Assembly (NCBI GenBank): GCA_004794655.1
Contig: SMMW01000584.1
Location: 6,702,001-6,766,000 of the forward strand
Origin: Marisa cornuarietis
Taxonomy: Eukaryota > Mollusca > Gastropoda > Architaenioglossa > Ampullariidae
Direction: 5' to 3'
Length of the DNA stretch: 64,000 bases
Positions 24,087 to 35,959 of the stretch are shown here, piece after piece; the stretch's first letter is position 1; each line of letters begins with the position of its first letter. The notes below the pieces were generated by a model that saw nothing but the letters and a program-made list of their open reading frames with translations, was not told the DNA's origin and did not search any database. A program made the position numbers and the translations under genes.

Positions 24087-27000
24087 ATGTATTTGACTCT
24101 TATCTTCCTGCTCTGGGCGCTCATTCTTTTATACAGGTGAGGAACTTTTGTTGAAACAACGACATTTTATTTCGTTTTAAATTCTATAAAGCTTTATACA
24201 GTTCACTTGGATGGTAATGGCAGCTACATGTATGTACGACTGTGATCGGTGTTTTAATGCAATAAGAAAACAAAAAGGTTTTAAGTTTCATTATTTCTAA
24301 TAGTATTAATTAGAAAATACAGGCATTAGTTTTTGGATGAGGCATGCATTCATTTACATATTTCTAACACGCTTCGTCCACTTCCTGTCAAAGTATCTGG
24401 CTCACTTGCTGAAGACAATAAACAAAGTGTCGTAACGCAGTAAACCTCAGCTTCGTTCATGTATGTGCAATGGTCTTTGGGCAAAGCATGCTTGTACCAT
24501 TTATAATAACAACAACGATAGTATTATAATAATAAATGTATTTGTGCGTTTTTGTGATGCCATGTAGTATATTTTTAGTACATAAAGATCCCCACCCCTA
24601 AAAAAGAATTTCTCAATGGGATAGCCTATTGACTCGTTTCAGCATCAAAATGAGATATTTTACCTTTGACAGCTTCTAAAAAAAATAACCTTTGTGAAAG
24701 AGTGTTGATGTTGTACATCTTCTTTTCGATGAGGCGGTTTGGCTTAACAGCTACTGCTTTGTCAGATTGTTGTATGGCTATATTCATATTTTCGAAAAGA
24801 TCTGTATCATCTGAATCTGAAACTTAAAAAAAAATACAATCACTGATATTTTTCCGAGTGTAAAAGTGTGAAAGGTTTGTCGTCCTTCTACCACTAAAGA
24901 AACGTAATAGATATGTGTGTGTATATATATATATATCATTTATGCTGCGGTTACAGATATTTGAAGGAAAACTACAAAGTTTTTATCAAAGATGGCGTGA
25001 ATGGTCCAAAACCCGTCTATCTCATCGGAAACCTCGGAGAGTTTGCTGGAAAGGTAAAACTGAAGTCTTTCGATGTAATTTATGAATTATTACTCTGTTT
25101 CCCTACTCTACCGTCCATTTGTTTGAATGCCATTTCATTTTTTAGCTTATTTTAGTTTGACATGCTAGAGCTGGTAATGTTGATAACAACGTAGCCGCAA
25201 TACGGGTCAGGAGGGGAAATATTTCCACGGTATGACTTAGCTGCTTTAATGCATACAGACTACGCATGTTTAAAAAAAAACACCACCAGGTCAGAATATT
25301 TATTGTGTTTCAGGATCCCAATCAAACGCTTTGCGAGCTCACAAAACGTTTTGGCAAAGTATTTGGGTAAGGAAAAAAAAAAAGGTCAATAATTGTCAGA
25401 GACTATCTGTATTGCTTTAAGTGTGTTACAAGGGACGTAATAGTTTATAGTGAATATTGACTAACGGCAGTACTAAGGGTGTTAACTCAGCAGCTTAATT
25501 TTTAAACAAGAATGTAATTAAAACTCTGAGTATATATCCTTATGGCCTAGTTTTCAAAGTTAACGTTTTGTTTTATTTTTACTGTGAGAAAATTTGAAAT
25601 TATATTTGAAGAAACAAACTCAAGCTTTACCTTGATAGAAAAAAATTGAAGTAAATGTGGCTGCCCTTTTGTGACTGGCAAATGTGACAATCACGACGTA
25701 GTTTCTTGTTTAGATTCTACCAGGGGCTGACTCCAAGCATCGTGGTGTCTGATCCTGATCTCATTCAGAAGATCCTTGTCAAAAACTTTTTCAAGTTTGA
25801 CGGCAGGCCGGTAAGGCCCGTCTTCTCTCTTCACATCACTTTCTCCACCGACCTATGTCAACACGCACGCACGCAAAAAACGTTCGTTTTTGAAAGTTAT
25901 TCTCCGTTCCGAAGAGGGTATTTTAGGTTCGTTAATGACGTCAGAATACTCAATGAGCTTTTAAAAACCTTAGCTGGCTTCACTAGCTCAAATGCTAACC
26001 TAAATGCAAAATTATTTAGTTCACGTAGACAGTAAAGGAAAAAGTAAATCATAATCTGAGCGCATTGTTTGAAAATTAATTACATTTATTGCAGCGCATT
26101 TTGCCTTTCCTGCATGGAGAAGAAGAAGGGATTCTACAAAATCTCAATGGCACCAAATGGAAACTAATGCGTGAAGCGACAGCGTCGGCGTTCAAGAACA
26201 CCAACCTCAGTATGGTGTGTAATGAGCACCAACACCAGCATAGTGCCTAATGAGCACCGACATCATTATGGTGCATAGTTATGAACAACAACATCATGTA
26301 GTGCTATACAGTTGACAGGTTTAATTTTTGCTTTATTGTTTCGGTTTTTTAATGATGATTTTGTGACGCTATACTGTTAAGACTGTGATCACAGCATTGC
26401 AGAGTCTGTGTTGCAATGTGCGTTCCTCGAACCTTGTCAGTTAGCTTTATTTGTAACAGTGAGAACAATGCGAAAAACACTTGGAGCATTAATTTTTCAT
26501 TCACAATAAACGATTGTAGCATGCTATGACACGTTCCAGATGTTTCCAAAATTGCTGTACGTTGCCGATCGGTTTGTTGAGGAGCTTCAGCAGCTGGTCG
26601 TGAAATACCCGGAAGGATTCGACATCCAAAGGTAAAATGTAGCCACTTGACATAAGTTGTCATTAAACACACTTGCTTTTGGTCTAGTTGTGAAAACAGA
26701 CATTAAAATAATATGATAAAGATATAAACACAATATCACAGAACCGTAATGGTGAAATACGGTGCAGAAGCTGTAATACTAGGCAGAATGAGGCATAAGA
26801 GGTATTCATGAAATGAATGATATTAAATGGAGAGGGACAAACTGAGAGTAAGATGAAAAAAGGGAGGGATAAATAATTTTTTATTAACTTGAAAGTTTTC
26901 ATCCTTTTTTGTACGTGTCAGAGCATAAAACGTTGAGCCTAAAAACTCATTCACCACTATGTGTGGTATATTCCCAATCCCAGGGACAACTCCTTCATTT

Positions 27001-27410
27001 CATTTTCCTGTCGTGATGTTGATTAGCATTCGTTCAGTGTGCTAACTGCTGTGGAATTAAGTCGGAAGCCTGCCACAGGTGTCCGTGTTACCTGTTGCAG
27101 TCTCAATGAGTGTTATGCGCTGGATTCCGTGACGTTAACAGCCCTCGGGCTTGAGACCAACGCCATAGCCCATGGGGAGGGATGCCTGCTGCTGCAATAC
27201 ACGCACGCGTGCCACGATTCTGCTTCAACCGAAAACCCGGCTTCTGGTTTAGCCCGTGAGTTATCTGACCATAAAATTATCCTCCTTCACCCTGCCGCCC
27301 ATTCTTTCTGCCTTGCTCTTTCTCCCTTTTCTTTGAGTCAGTGTCGCTTTGCCGTCCCTCGCTGTCTCACACGTAAAAACAGCCCTATACTACAACCTCA
27401 TTCTTAAAGT

Positions 27411-27445
<35 letters not shown>

Positions 27446-30400
27446 TTTGAGTTGTAGGTGATTTTACAGATGCAGTTGAATGGCATATTAGAACACTAAA
27501 TTACTTTCCTTTACATGTATTTGGTTGGTAGACGTGTATTTACGCACTCGATGTCACACTCAAGGGACTGCATGGAGCGCATATTTTTCTTTATGACGGG
27601 GTGCACCTCAGTGCATGATACTGTTTCTCCAAATCTGGGTGAACACTTCTCTTCAGTTCTCAAGATACACGCCTACAAACATCCCCATGCACAGAAAGCG
27701 CAAAAATCGTGACGTCCCGTTTGCACACAGATACTCCTAATTAACATATGGTCTCAGCTCTTCCATCGGCTGAGGCTTTCTTTTCTTTCTTTTGCGTACC
27801 TGATAGCATGCCTTTTAGACTTCCATGTTTTCAGTGATTATGAAGAGGGCCGTCCTCACCATGTCCACTTACTCTACTACACCAGAGTTTTTTCTGCCAG
27901 CGTGGCTGCCTGAGGGCACAACTCTATCCGTGCCCGCTTGTGTAGTGGGCAGAGATGCAGGGCATGCTCAGGAATTTGTGGGTTCCTCCTGCAGCTGTCA
28001 TTGTGTGACAGCCCCAGGTGGTATGTGCGCGCAGTCGGGAATGTCCAGTGCTCAGTCGGAAGATGGTATGTTGGAGGCGTGTGAGACTTACCATCTGGTC
28101 GTCTGATGGCGGGTTGTGTTTGTTTCCCAACTGGCTTAATATGATGCTTGAGGAGGGCTTTGGTTTTGCTGCAGAAGACTGCTGATGCCTTCAAAAGGTA
28201 GACGTAGCCATGTACAATCCTGACGTATGTGTTGATTACCTCTTTCTAAGCATGCTCATGTTTGTAGCAAATGTTTGTATTTTTGTATTTCGAGAACGGA
28301 AGGGGGTATTCATCCAGATTTTGGAAAATAGTATTTTGCGCTGGGCGTATACCCAATCATTAAAAAAATCACCTCACGAGTCTTTTTAAAAAAAGTGACA
28401 TGGTAGAACGTAACCTGTCTGCCGAAGGTGCGGACCGAAAACCATCGTTTACTCTGGACTTTCATAATGAAGAAGAGTGCCTAAATTAAAATGTCTCAGA
28501 ATTTTCGAAGTTTCACTGAAAACAGTTTAAAGGAAATGATTCTTGATTGCTCATCTTCATTTCCTCAGTGTGAGTACACGCAGAAGAAAAGGGTAAGGGT
28601 GAAGGCGGAGCACGTGCGTGTATAATAACCACATACATTATGTCAATACAGTCAGCGTTGCAGATGTACGCAAGCGAGTGTGCGCGTGTACATGCAGTTC
28701 CTCTTGGGTTCCGATATTTGCATTTGGTGACATGCTGATATATTGTAATGTAGCATGATATTGGCAGGTGTGTATCACTGGCTTGAAGTTTTGAAGATAT
28801 TGGACATCAAGCACAAACGCCTGGCCAAAGAATGCTTTGATCACCTTTCTCAACATATGGAATTAGAGCGACAAAAGGTTCGTGCCAATGTGTTCTAGAG
28901 CCTCTTTTTTCTTTCCAATAAGTTTGTTTTAATCACCACACTGTTACTCTAACAAAGATGAAACCATTTTATAACATGTATAAGATGTCGAGTCTCTAAT
29001 CTCGAAAGGGCCGTGCAACCAATTTTTTAAAAAGAAGAAATAAATTTTACAGCTGTTGGTAGAAAAATTAGGTACATTTCTTGCCAAGGCTTTGCCTGAA
29101 CCACGTGTTGCATTTTGCAGCTAAATACGTCTGCGAAGACCAAAAATATTCTGCAACACCTGCTGGCGTATAACGCCACCAGCAAGGACCATGCCACCAA
29201 CCCCGTGCGCAGCCCGCTGACCAACACCGAGATCCTGGGCCTGACGTCGGGCATGGTCGGAGGAGGGGTGGGCCCCACCGCCTCGGCCCTCGGCTTCACG
29301 CTCCACTGCCTGGCAGTCCATCCACGCCACCAGGAGAAGCTGTGGCAAGAAGTGCGGGACGTTTGTAGGGTGGAGGTAAGGACACGGAGAACCTCTCTCT
29401 CTTGTTCGCTCGCTCGCAGTTATCTGTAACGGATGTAGAATTTCTCAGCCTCTCCTTCCTCTACACTACCACTAGTCACAATCTCCCAATCGAAATGCTC
29501 TTGTGTTGATATTCTGTGCAACTGTTTCTTTTGATTATTATATAATTGGTTACATACCTACACACTAGGCATCAAAGCTTTTACTTGAGATGATGCTTTC
29601 TTTCTTCGACTGTAAAAGAAACACGCATGCACCAGCCTTGCAGATAGATAGATAGATAGGCATTACAATATCACGATGTTTCTATGAACACGGACCCCTC
29701 TCCTCGCCCAGACAATGCGACACTTTTTTTTCTTTCTCGCTTTTAGGGTGACTTTACTGTAGACCAGGTTCGGAAAATAGACTACTTGGACCAGGTCATC
29801 AATGAATCTCTGAGATTGTATCCTGTTGCTCCGGGGTACGCTGTAATTTCTTTGTCGTCTTCTCGAGAATATCATCTTCCTGTCAGTCGTAACTGTGAAA
29901 AAGATTTGTATAATCTTTTAGGGATGGGAGGTGTGTGTATGACCCACATACAAACACATCCACAAGACAAACGCAAGCACACAATATGTGTTCTTCATTA
30001 TAGTGCTTATAGTCCAGAATTCTTTTGTGCGTGTGCATCTTTTGCAGTGTGGCAGACATATGCTCAGAAGGATGCCGTATGGACGTAAAGAAAACTTACA
30101 TATTTATTGTTCACCATTGTAGGGTGGCCCGCACTTGTTCAGAGGACTGTGTAGTGAACGGCGTTCAGTTTCGAGCGGGCACAGAGGTTCGTCTAATGGG
30201 AATCACGCAGTACATGGACCCGGAGATCTACCCGGACCCTCTTGCCTTTAAACCAGAAAGGTGCTGACAACTTCTCTCTTTCTCTTTCTAGTACTGAATA
30301 GCAACTAAACAATAAAAAGACGAGCAGACAACAAAGGTTTATTAATGTGTCTGTGGTGTAACCGGAAGTACGCCAAGGTATGTTTATTAAACGGAATGCT

Positions 30401-31127
30401 TCCAGACGAATCTTCCACTTTAATTTCTAGAACGAGGTCTTATTAAGTAACTTCCGATTTCACTATCAATCACGAAGGGAAAGAGCAGACGATACAAATT
30501 CTCGTGCTGGCAGAGGCACAAAAGCTTAAGCTGTGATATTTTCGATCTATTGGCTCTAAGCCGTGGAGAGCAGGGGTCGACGATTTCTGTCAAAGAGGAA
30601 TAAATTTTCAAAAATTATCTAAGCAACAAACTTATGGTAAGTATACTCTAAGTATATCCTCGGCTTTGTGGGGTTCTGGATGTTTGTTGTCGAAGGGGTT
30701 GCCGAAACCGGACATCTTACTCCTTCCCGAGAGGCTAAGACTTGGTTTCGACAGACTGCCAGCAATTCAGTTTATACTGTATATGGTCTGTGACTACGCT
30801 TCATGTTTATCATGTGACTGCCAGTGACTCGTGTATTAAGCAAATTTTGTTATGAAGTGCATTACTCGAATTCTCTTTTGCCGCAGATTTTCAAAACACG
30901 AAGAATCGAGACATCCAGGTTCTTGGTTTCCTTTCGGCGGCGGTCCGCGGATGTGTGTGGGAATTCGCCTGGCCCAGCTACAACTGAAAGTGGCAATCAT
31001 CAAGCTCCTTCAGAACTTTGAGATTTCGACCTCTGACTTAACGCAAGATCCGCTTCCGGTGACAATGCGCCCACACTTGAGCCCCAGAAATGGCGTTCAC
31101 ATTCGACTGACGAGACGGGTTCACTGA
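24087..31127 (+). CDS. Cytochrome P450, CYP3/thromboxane-synthase-like, 12 exons
   Basis: Heme-thiolate enzyme, ER-anchored by an N-terminal hydrophobic helix (residues 2-16). Exons: 24087-24136, 24957-25053, 25314-25366, 25714-25810, 26095-26214, 26540-26631, 27101-27255, 28768-28877, 29121-29375, 29747-29835, 30123-30260, 30887-31127. Phases all join and give 498 residues, a normal P450 length. Motifs present are the C-helix WKLMR (exon 5), ExxR at E363-R366, FKPER, and the heme loop FPFGGGPRMCVG with Cys442. The heme-loop and L-helix sequence looks CYP3-clan. The I-helix is odd: where A/G-G-x-D/E-T-T is expected it has GGVGPT (306-311), lacking the acid and first Thr. Exon 9, which carries it, is strikingly GC-rich. 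The exon 7 to exon 8 join is the least certain. A 23-bp mini-exon at 28175-28197 was considered, but its phases do not fit. Substrate unknown. Confidence 0.95.
26197..26305 (+). repeat. Tandem repeat spanning the exon 5 splice donor of the P450
   Basis: The exon end and its donor (ACCAACCTCAGTATG|GTGTGT, then AATGAGC) are followed by diverged copies. One reads ACCAACACCAGCATAGTGCC then TAATGAGC. The next reads ACCGACATCATTATGGTGCA, and a partial copy follows. The unit is about 28-32 bp, so the donor region has been duplicated into the intron. Confidence 0.7.
27413..27443. repeat. CA microsatellite in P450 intron 7
   Basis: CA run of about 15 units inside the 1.5-kb intron that also holds a LINE fragment. 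Confidence 0.95.
27840..28130 (-). pseudogene. Non-LTR retrotransposon ORF2 C-terminal fragment
   Basis: On the minus strand one frame reads LQHTIFRLSTGHSRLRAHTT, and a shifted frame continues with PQIPEHALHLCPLHKRAR. This is the form of the C-terminal region (TGH...L..HL, then TPEH.L..CP) common in Jockey/I-type element polyproteins. A frameshift separates the two halves, so it is dead. It sits antisense inside P450 intron 7. Confidence 0.65.
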
Positions 31128-33725
31128 TGACAGGACACACGTCTTCGTGAAAATTTGCGGATCTTTAACTATCCTTTTTCCATCTAGTATTTATACAAGG
31201 AAACTATTATACCACTTGCTACTTGAACTGTTTGGCGTCTGAAGGCCACCGGGATTCAGAGCACCAAATAGACTAATGCAGGTCCTCCTATCCTCAAAAT
31301 TCCTCATCAATAGCACTCAAAATGCCTGTTTTCCGTCGTATATATCCCTTTTTTCAAGAGCAACATGTATGAATTGCTACATTTTTTCCACGAGTATCAG
31401 TAGTTTTCAGTCTTGTCAGAAGTTTTACCCTCGCCTTGCTATCAAAGGCGCACCTCAGGAAACACCCCCAAGTCGGTAAAACATCAAAGCGTGTGTAATA
31501 TCAGCCTCGTCGCATCTGCTTTCGGTTTTTAGGATGGTGACAGGTAATCGTCAAATGTGCGAGAACCCCGTAAACTAAAAATGCATGATTGTTCGAGGTT
31601 TCTTCCAACAGTTGGTCATTACTGATAATTTAGTTCCTCATGCTGTTTTCATTGAGGTACTAGAAAAAATAGTTTTGGTTTGAGAACATTGTACTATTTT
31701 ACGCACGTGTTCGGTAGTGAGGTCACTAAATCTGTAGCTGCTGTTCAAAATCCGTACCAGTCGGCAGGTCTGGCTGATGGTCTGCAGTTTGCATTCTCGT
31801 CTTTGGTAGAGAGCGAAAAAGTGATTTAGAGATGTTGTCTTCTGCTGTATGCTTTGGCCAAAAAGAAAAACAAACAAACCTGAAGCCTGATTCGTCCCAT
31901 CGTTGAGGCAGATGATTAAAGGGCGAGCACTTAAATCCCAGTAGAAAGCCAGAGTTGTGTCCCTGGTTGTGAAGAAGTTTTGACAATAACAGCCAGACGG
32001 CGGATGTGATAATGGACTACGTTCTGTTCTTAACTGTGTGCTGATCATAGCTTGAACACATACCACATAATTGATTTATTTACAGAACAAAGACAGTTGA
32101 TGATCTAATGATTCCAGTATGTTTCTGTTTCCACGTACTATCCTTAAATTGACATTCTGTGCATATTTATAAGTTTGACTACGTGATTTATCTAAACTGT
32201 TAATATTGAGGACAGACTAATGCTTCCATGGTGTGAAACGAAGGCTTGTTGCCTGTGGATAACTTCCCCCTGCATTCTTGAAGCCAGTCTACTTTTTTTT
32301 TTTTTTTTTGCGTTTTGCATACAGCGACGTGGCAAAGTGGTTCGGGATGCTGTATGATGTATTAAGTATAATGACTATGACAATATGGATATGATATATC
32401 GTGGTTTTAGAGGAACTTGAACACTACATCTTTTGGAGAAAGTGTAAGTCACAAACCTAAAAAACATTTAATTCATATAATTTATTTCTAGAAAACCTTT
32501 TAAAACTAAATATTTTTAACTAGAAATCCTCAGATGTAATAAGTCGTTTCCTCACTTTTGTCGTACTACACCATCATTTTATGCGCTCGTTTTCATGTTA
32601 AATACCCTCAATGTGGCAGCTATTACAGAACGTTTTTTCAGCTCGAAAGTCTACTTCTTAAAGATCAAATACGATTTTATAATTAATAAAGAAGAACCCA
32701 AGTACATTGATCCAAAATGCTTGCTTTATTGTTTTTAAATATTCTTATAAACATTCGGAAAAGGCACTGCATACCAGGACACAGTCATTCGCCTGAGTTC
32801 TTTAGTCAGCACCTTCCGCAGCCTTCGTTATGGCGTCATTTACCTGTGATAATGACAGTTCACACAGGAAGCTTATTAGTCATCAAGAAGGTTTACAAAA
32901 TAAACTATAAGAAAAGACTAATTCGAAGTCGAGTTTCTATACCATACCCTATCATCATATCTACAACAAAATCTTGTTCTTCTATCTACCTAGTCAAATT
33001 AAAACCAGTTGATGCTCCAAGCGGAGCCCAGCATTGGTGCTACATGGTTGATCGCTAATCGCATAACGCAGTATGTGCTGAGGGCGAAAGATTACAATAT
33101 CAATTTTCCAAGTGGGACATCGATCAGTAAAGATCTGGTGCTATTTTGTTACACTATTGGTGTTGGGTTACCGATAGAAAATTGTTAGCCTGCAGTCGAA
33201 GACAAAACAGTCGCATGCTCATCTATAAACATTTTCCCTTCCTTTATGGTCCACACACGCACAAATGCGGTCTTCATAAGAGAGCGGCCGTAGTGATACT
33301 GATGACAGATACCCTCCACAACACTGCTTTGACGATTGACTAGAGCACAAGCGCGTGCCCTGCGGAAGTGTGAGTGGTACGACAGTTATATAAGGGGAAA
33401 AGCTCAAGGATGCGCTGGTGCTACCTTTCTTTACTGCCCTATTCAGGTGTTTATTTTGCTTCATGGTTATTCCAGGGTTCCACCCATCCAATCTGCTGCT
33501 GTCAAACACAAATTATGGTACAGCCCTAATGTGTGGTGCCTGCTATGACAGCGACAAGTCTATACACCAACAGTGACCTAAATATGAGAGCAAAAGATCA
33601 TTCGTTACTTACAGCTTCTGCATTTCTAAGCTAGTATCCATGTGTAAACTAATTTTCAACAGCCAGTTGAGTCCAAAGCTATACTCTCTCTCACACACAC
33701 ACACACACACATCAATGCTGGTCTC
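31128..33725. other. Intergenic between P450 and the antistasin-like gene
   Basis: The first part must include the P450 3' untranslated region, but no AATAAA is close to the stop codon. A minus-strand AATAAA at 33450-33455 suits the antistasin-like gene. No further exon recognised. Confidence 0.5.
33450..33455 (-). terminator. Polyadenylation signal for the antistasin-like gene
   Basis: AATAAA on the minus strand, about 270 bp after the stop codon at 33726-33728. Position and strand fit, but a longer 3' end cannot be excluded. Confidence 0.4.
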
Positions 33726-35959
33726 CTACGGCACGACTACGCTAGAGGGGAGCTCACCAGGGATTTGGATCGCAGAGTAGTCACACTCGCAGTACTGACA
33801 ACCATTGGCATCACGTCTGTAGCCCAGAGGGCAGCGTCTGTCGCAAAGGAAAGGATCGCAGCCTGCAAACACCATATACTGTACATACATACAGATGTAC
33901 ATACACGAACGCACACAGAGGCGAATAAAAATTATTGCGCTTGCCAAATCAGAAGCTATAGCAAAAGAGAGGACAATTAATTAGCCAGGTGATGAAATCG
34001 AGGGTTGATGTGGCTTACCTGATGGTTGGACAAACGATACATTGAAACATTCTGTGCCGCAGCCGTTGCTCTTACAGCTGTAGCCAGACGGGCAGTGTAC
34101 ACCATTGTAGTCTCCGCACAAAAGCAGGCAGCTGCCCCGTTTCGATCGCAGTGCAGTCGCACAGACTGAGTTCAAACAGGGAAAACAAGCCACTATAAGT
34201 TTAGAGATAGAGGCTTACCAATCTATTACCATTAATGGAGAAGCAACTTAATTCGTGTCTGGCTCAGAATGTTACGTCAGTTTTAGCTTTGCCGAAAAAC
34301 GTTATTGGAAGGAGGACATACACAGCATTAGTGTCCACCAGAGATAGCAAAGCTAACCATGAAGTGAGTTAGTGATCGAGGAAGCAGTGAACTGTACGTA
34401 GCTCACCATGTCTTAGCTATACGGTATGTGAAAGGCGTATCTCAACCATCTCAATCCTTCCGCCTATGGGGCGACAAGGCAGGGGAAATATATATTTTTT
34501 AATTTTGTCTCGCTGCAGATGAATTGTGCAGCGACAAGTATATTTCTATAACTATGGAGTGAATTGTGCAGCTACAGAAAGAAAAAATATTAAAATTCCC
34601 TTCTTGCTCCCCCCCCCCCCCCCCCAACCTTCCCCGAGAAATCTCAAGTACCCATCTCTACTGGATGTGTAGACAGGGTTGTTTACTCGGTGTTACGAGC
34701 GAACCTCGAAATTGAGGAGGGAAGAAAAACTCTAATCTTTGCTATTTAAAAAAATACCGAAAAGCTTCCCTATTTTATAGCGTGCCGACCAAACTGCAAG
34801 TAGAAAGACCGAAACTCCGATAAAGATAAGCGGTATCTTACATCAACATCAGTGTCAGTTCTCGATGACTTTTTAAAAAAACTGACACACACACACACAC
34901 ACACACACAAAATAGCCACTCACTGACACCTTTTGCTATTTATTTGCTCTATGTTTGTCATAAATTTTATCACGAAGGGTGGGATTCTAACCATTAACGG
35001 TGGACCAATGGATACTCATCGATTGGTTGGTTAGCACGTTCCATACCATAAGCCAATGCACGGTAGATAAAAACGGATGATGCACGTGCATGGCTCGCTC
35101 TTCACCACTGTAGTGAGAAATTCAGGGTTCATCTCGTCTCGGGACACTGTATGTGACACCAGTGACCTGTCTGCAGGGCTGGGCGTCGGGGGTTTTATCC
35201 GGGTACTCCGATTTCCTCCCCGCTTCCTCTACCGTACCCCGAAATCACTTCAAGTGAAAGCACTTTCCTACTAAATAAACCGACCAACCAAGTGGCTCGC
35301 TCTCTTTTTGTGACCCCCTTTTTCCACTCTCGAGGACTGGGACAGAGATGGCCCCACGTGTTGCAAGCAGGTTAGTGTGAGACGTTTAGCAACTGTCTAC
35401 AATAATATCGATATTTATTAAAACATTTTGGAGGTTAGCTGTGTCGCTTGTCAGATTGCTGTCTCTACTCGCCTTCTGCCACTCCGTCAATCTGCCCCTT
35501 CCTGCTACTCTCGTCTATCCTTTCCCTGTTAATCGTGGCGCAGCCCACGGTATATCCGAACAGTGCGGCCTGGCTACAGTTTAGTAAGAAAACGTTCATT
35601 TATTAAGATAGTGTGCTTGTCTCTGGTAAGTTACTACTGGTACTTTGATTTAAAAACTGTGCTGCGTTGGATTAAGATTTGGATTTAGTGGTAGTCTTTC
35701 GAATATACCTTGTCATCAGTACGTTAGCAAATAGCAATTAGAATAGTAACGTTTTTATCCTTAAGAACGCCTTAAGTGCACTAAGGCACAAACGACGCGC
35801 CTACTCGTAATACATTCCGTGATTATACTCAATCTTTCTGTGAAAAGTCGCAAATTAAAAGTACGAAGAAAGAATGGGGTGTCACCAAGGAGAACTACTA
35901 CTATACTTACTGAAGGAAACAGCTATCAGGGTTAGCACAACGCACAGTTTTGTTGCCAT
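33726..35959 (-). CDS. Secreted cysteine-rich protein, WAP-like plus antistasin-like
   Basis: Three exons on the minus strand: 35959-35911, 34165-34019 and 33862-33726. All junctions are phase 1 and give 110 residues. Exon 1 encodes a signal peptide (MATKLCVVLTLIAVSF). Exon 2 (residues 17-65) has seven cysteines and the segment GYSCKSNGCGTEC (44-56). It resembles the C-terminal part of WAP domains, but with Lys where WAP usually has the second Cys of a CC pair. Exon 3 has C67, C72, C76, C87, C90 and C92 in an antistasin-like spacing (C-x4-C-x3-C-x10-C-x2-C-x-C, with DANGCQYCEC), then a short tail. Both families include extracellular serine-protease inhibitors, so an inhibitor or defence/shell-matrix role is an inference. 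Each domain sits on its own phase-1 exon, typical of shuffled extracellular modules. Confidence 0.82.
34885..34909. repeat. CA microsatellite
   Basis: Short CA run in intron 1 of the antistasin-like gene. A run of 17 C residues lies upstream at about 34609-34625. Confidence 0.9.
35020..35290 (+). mobile_element. Diverged SINE related to the 15.9-kb copy
   Basis: The segment GGTTCATCTCGTCTCGGGAC followed by ACTGTATGTGACACCAGTGA matches the B-box-and-after region of the SINE at 15911-16080 (GGTTCAGATCTCGTCTCGGG, then GTGGCATCAGT). Downstream it has GGGTACTCCGATTTCCTCCC, a motif similar to central segments of several metazoan SINEs. TTGGTTGGT at the left and ACCAACCA at the right may mark its limits. 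It lies in intron 1 of the antistasin-like gene. Confidence 0.55.

Noticed and set aside
28175..28197. Possible 23-bp P450 mini-exon (KTADAFK)
   Set aside because: Acceptor and donor look real, but including it breaks the phase with exon 8 and creates a stop. Skipping it gives a complete 498-residue protein.
31638..32066. 142-codon minus-strand frame after the P450
   Set aside because: No domain or compositional support and no homology that I recognise.
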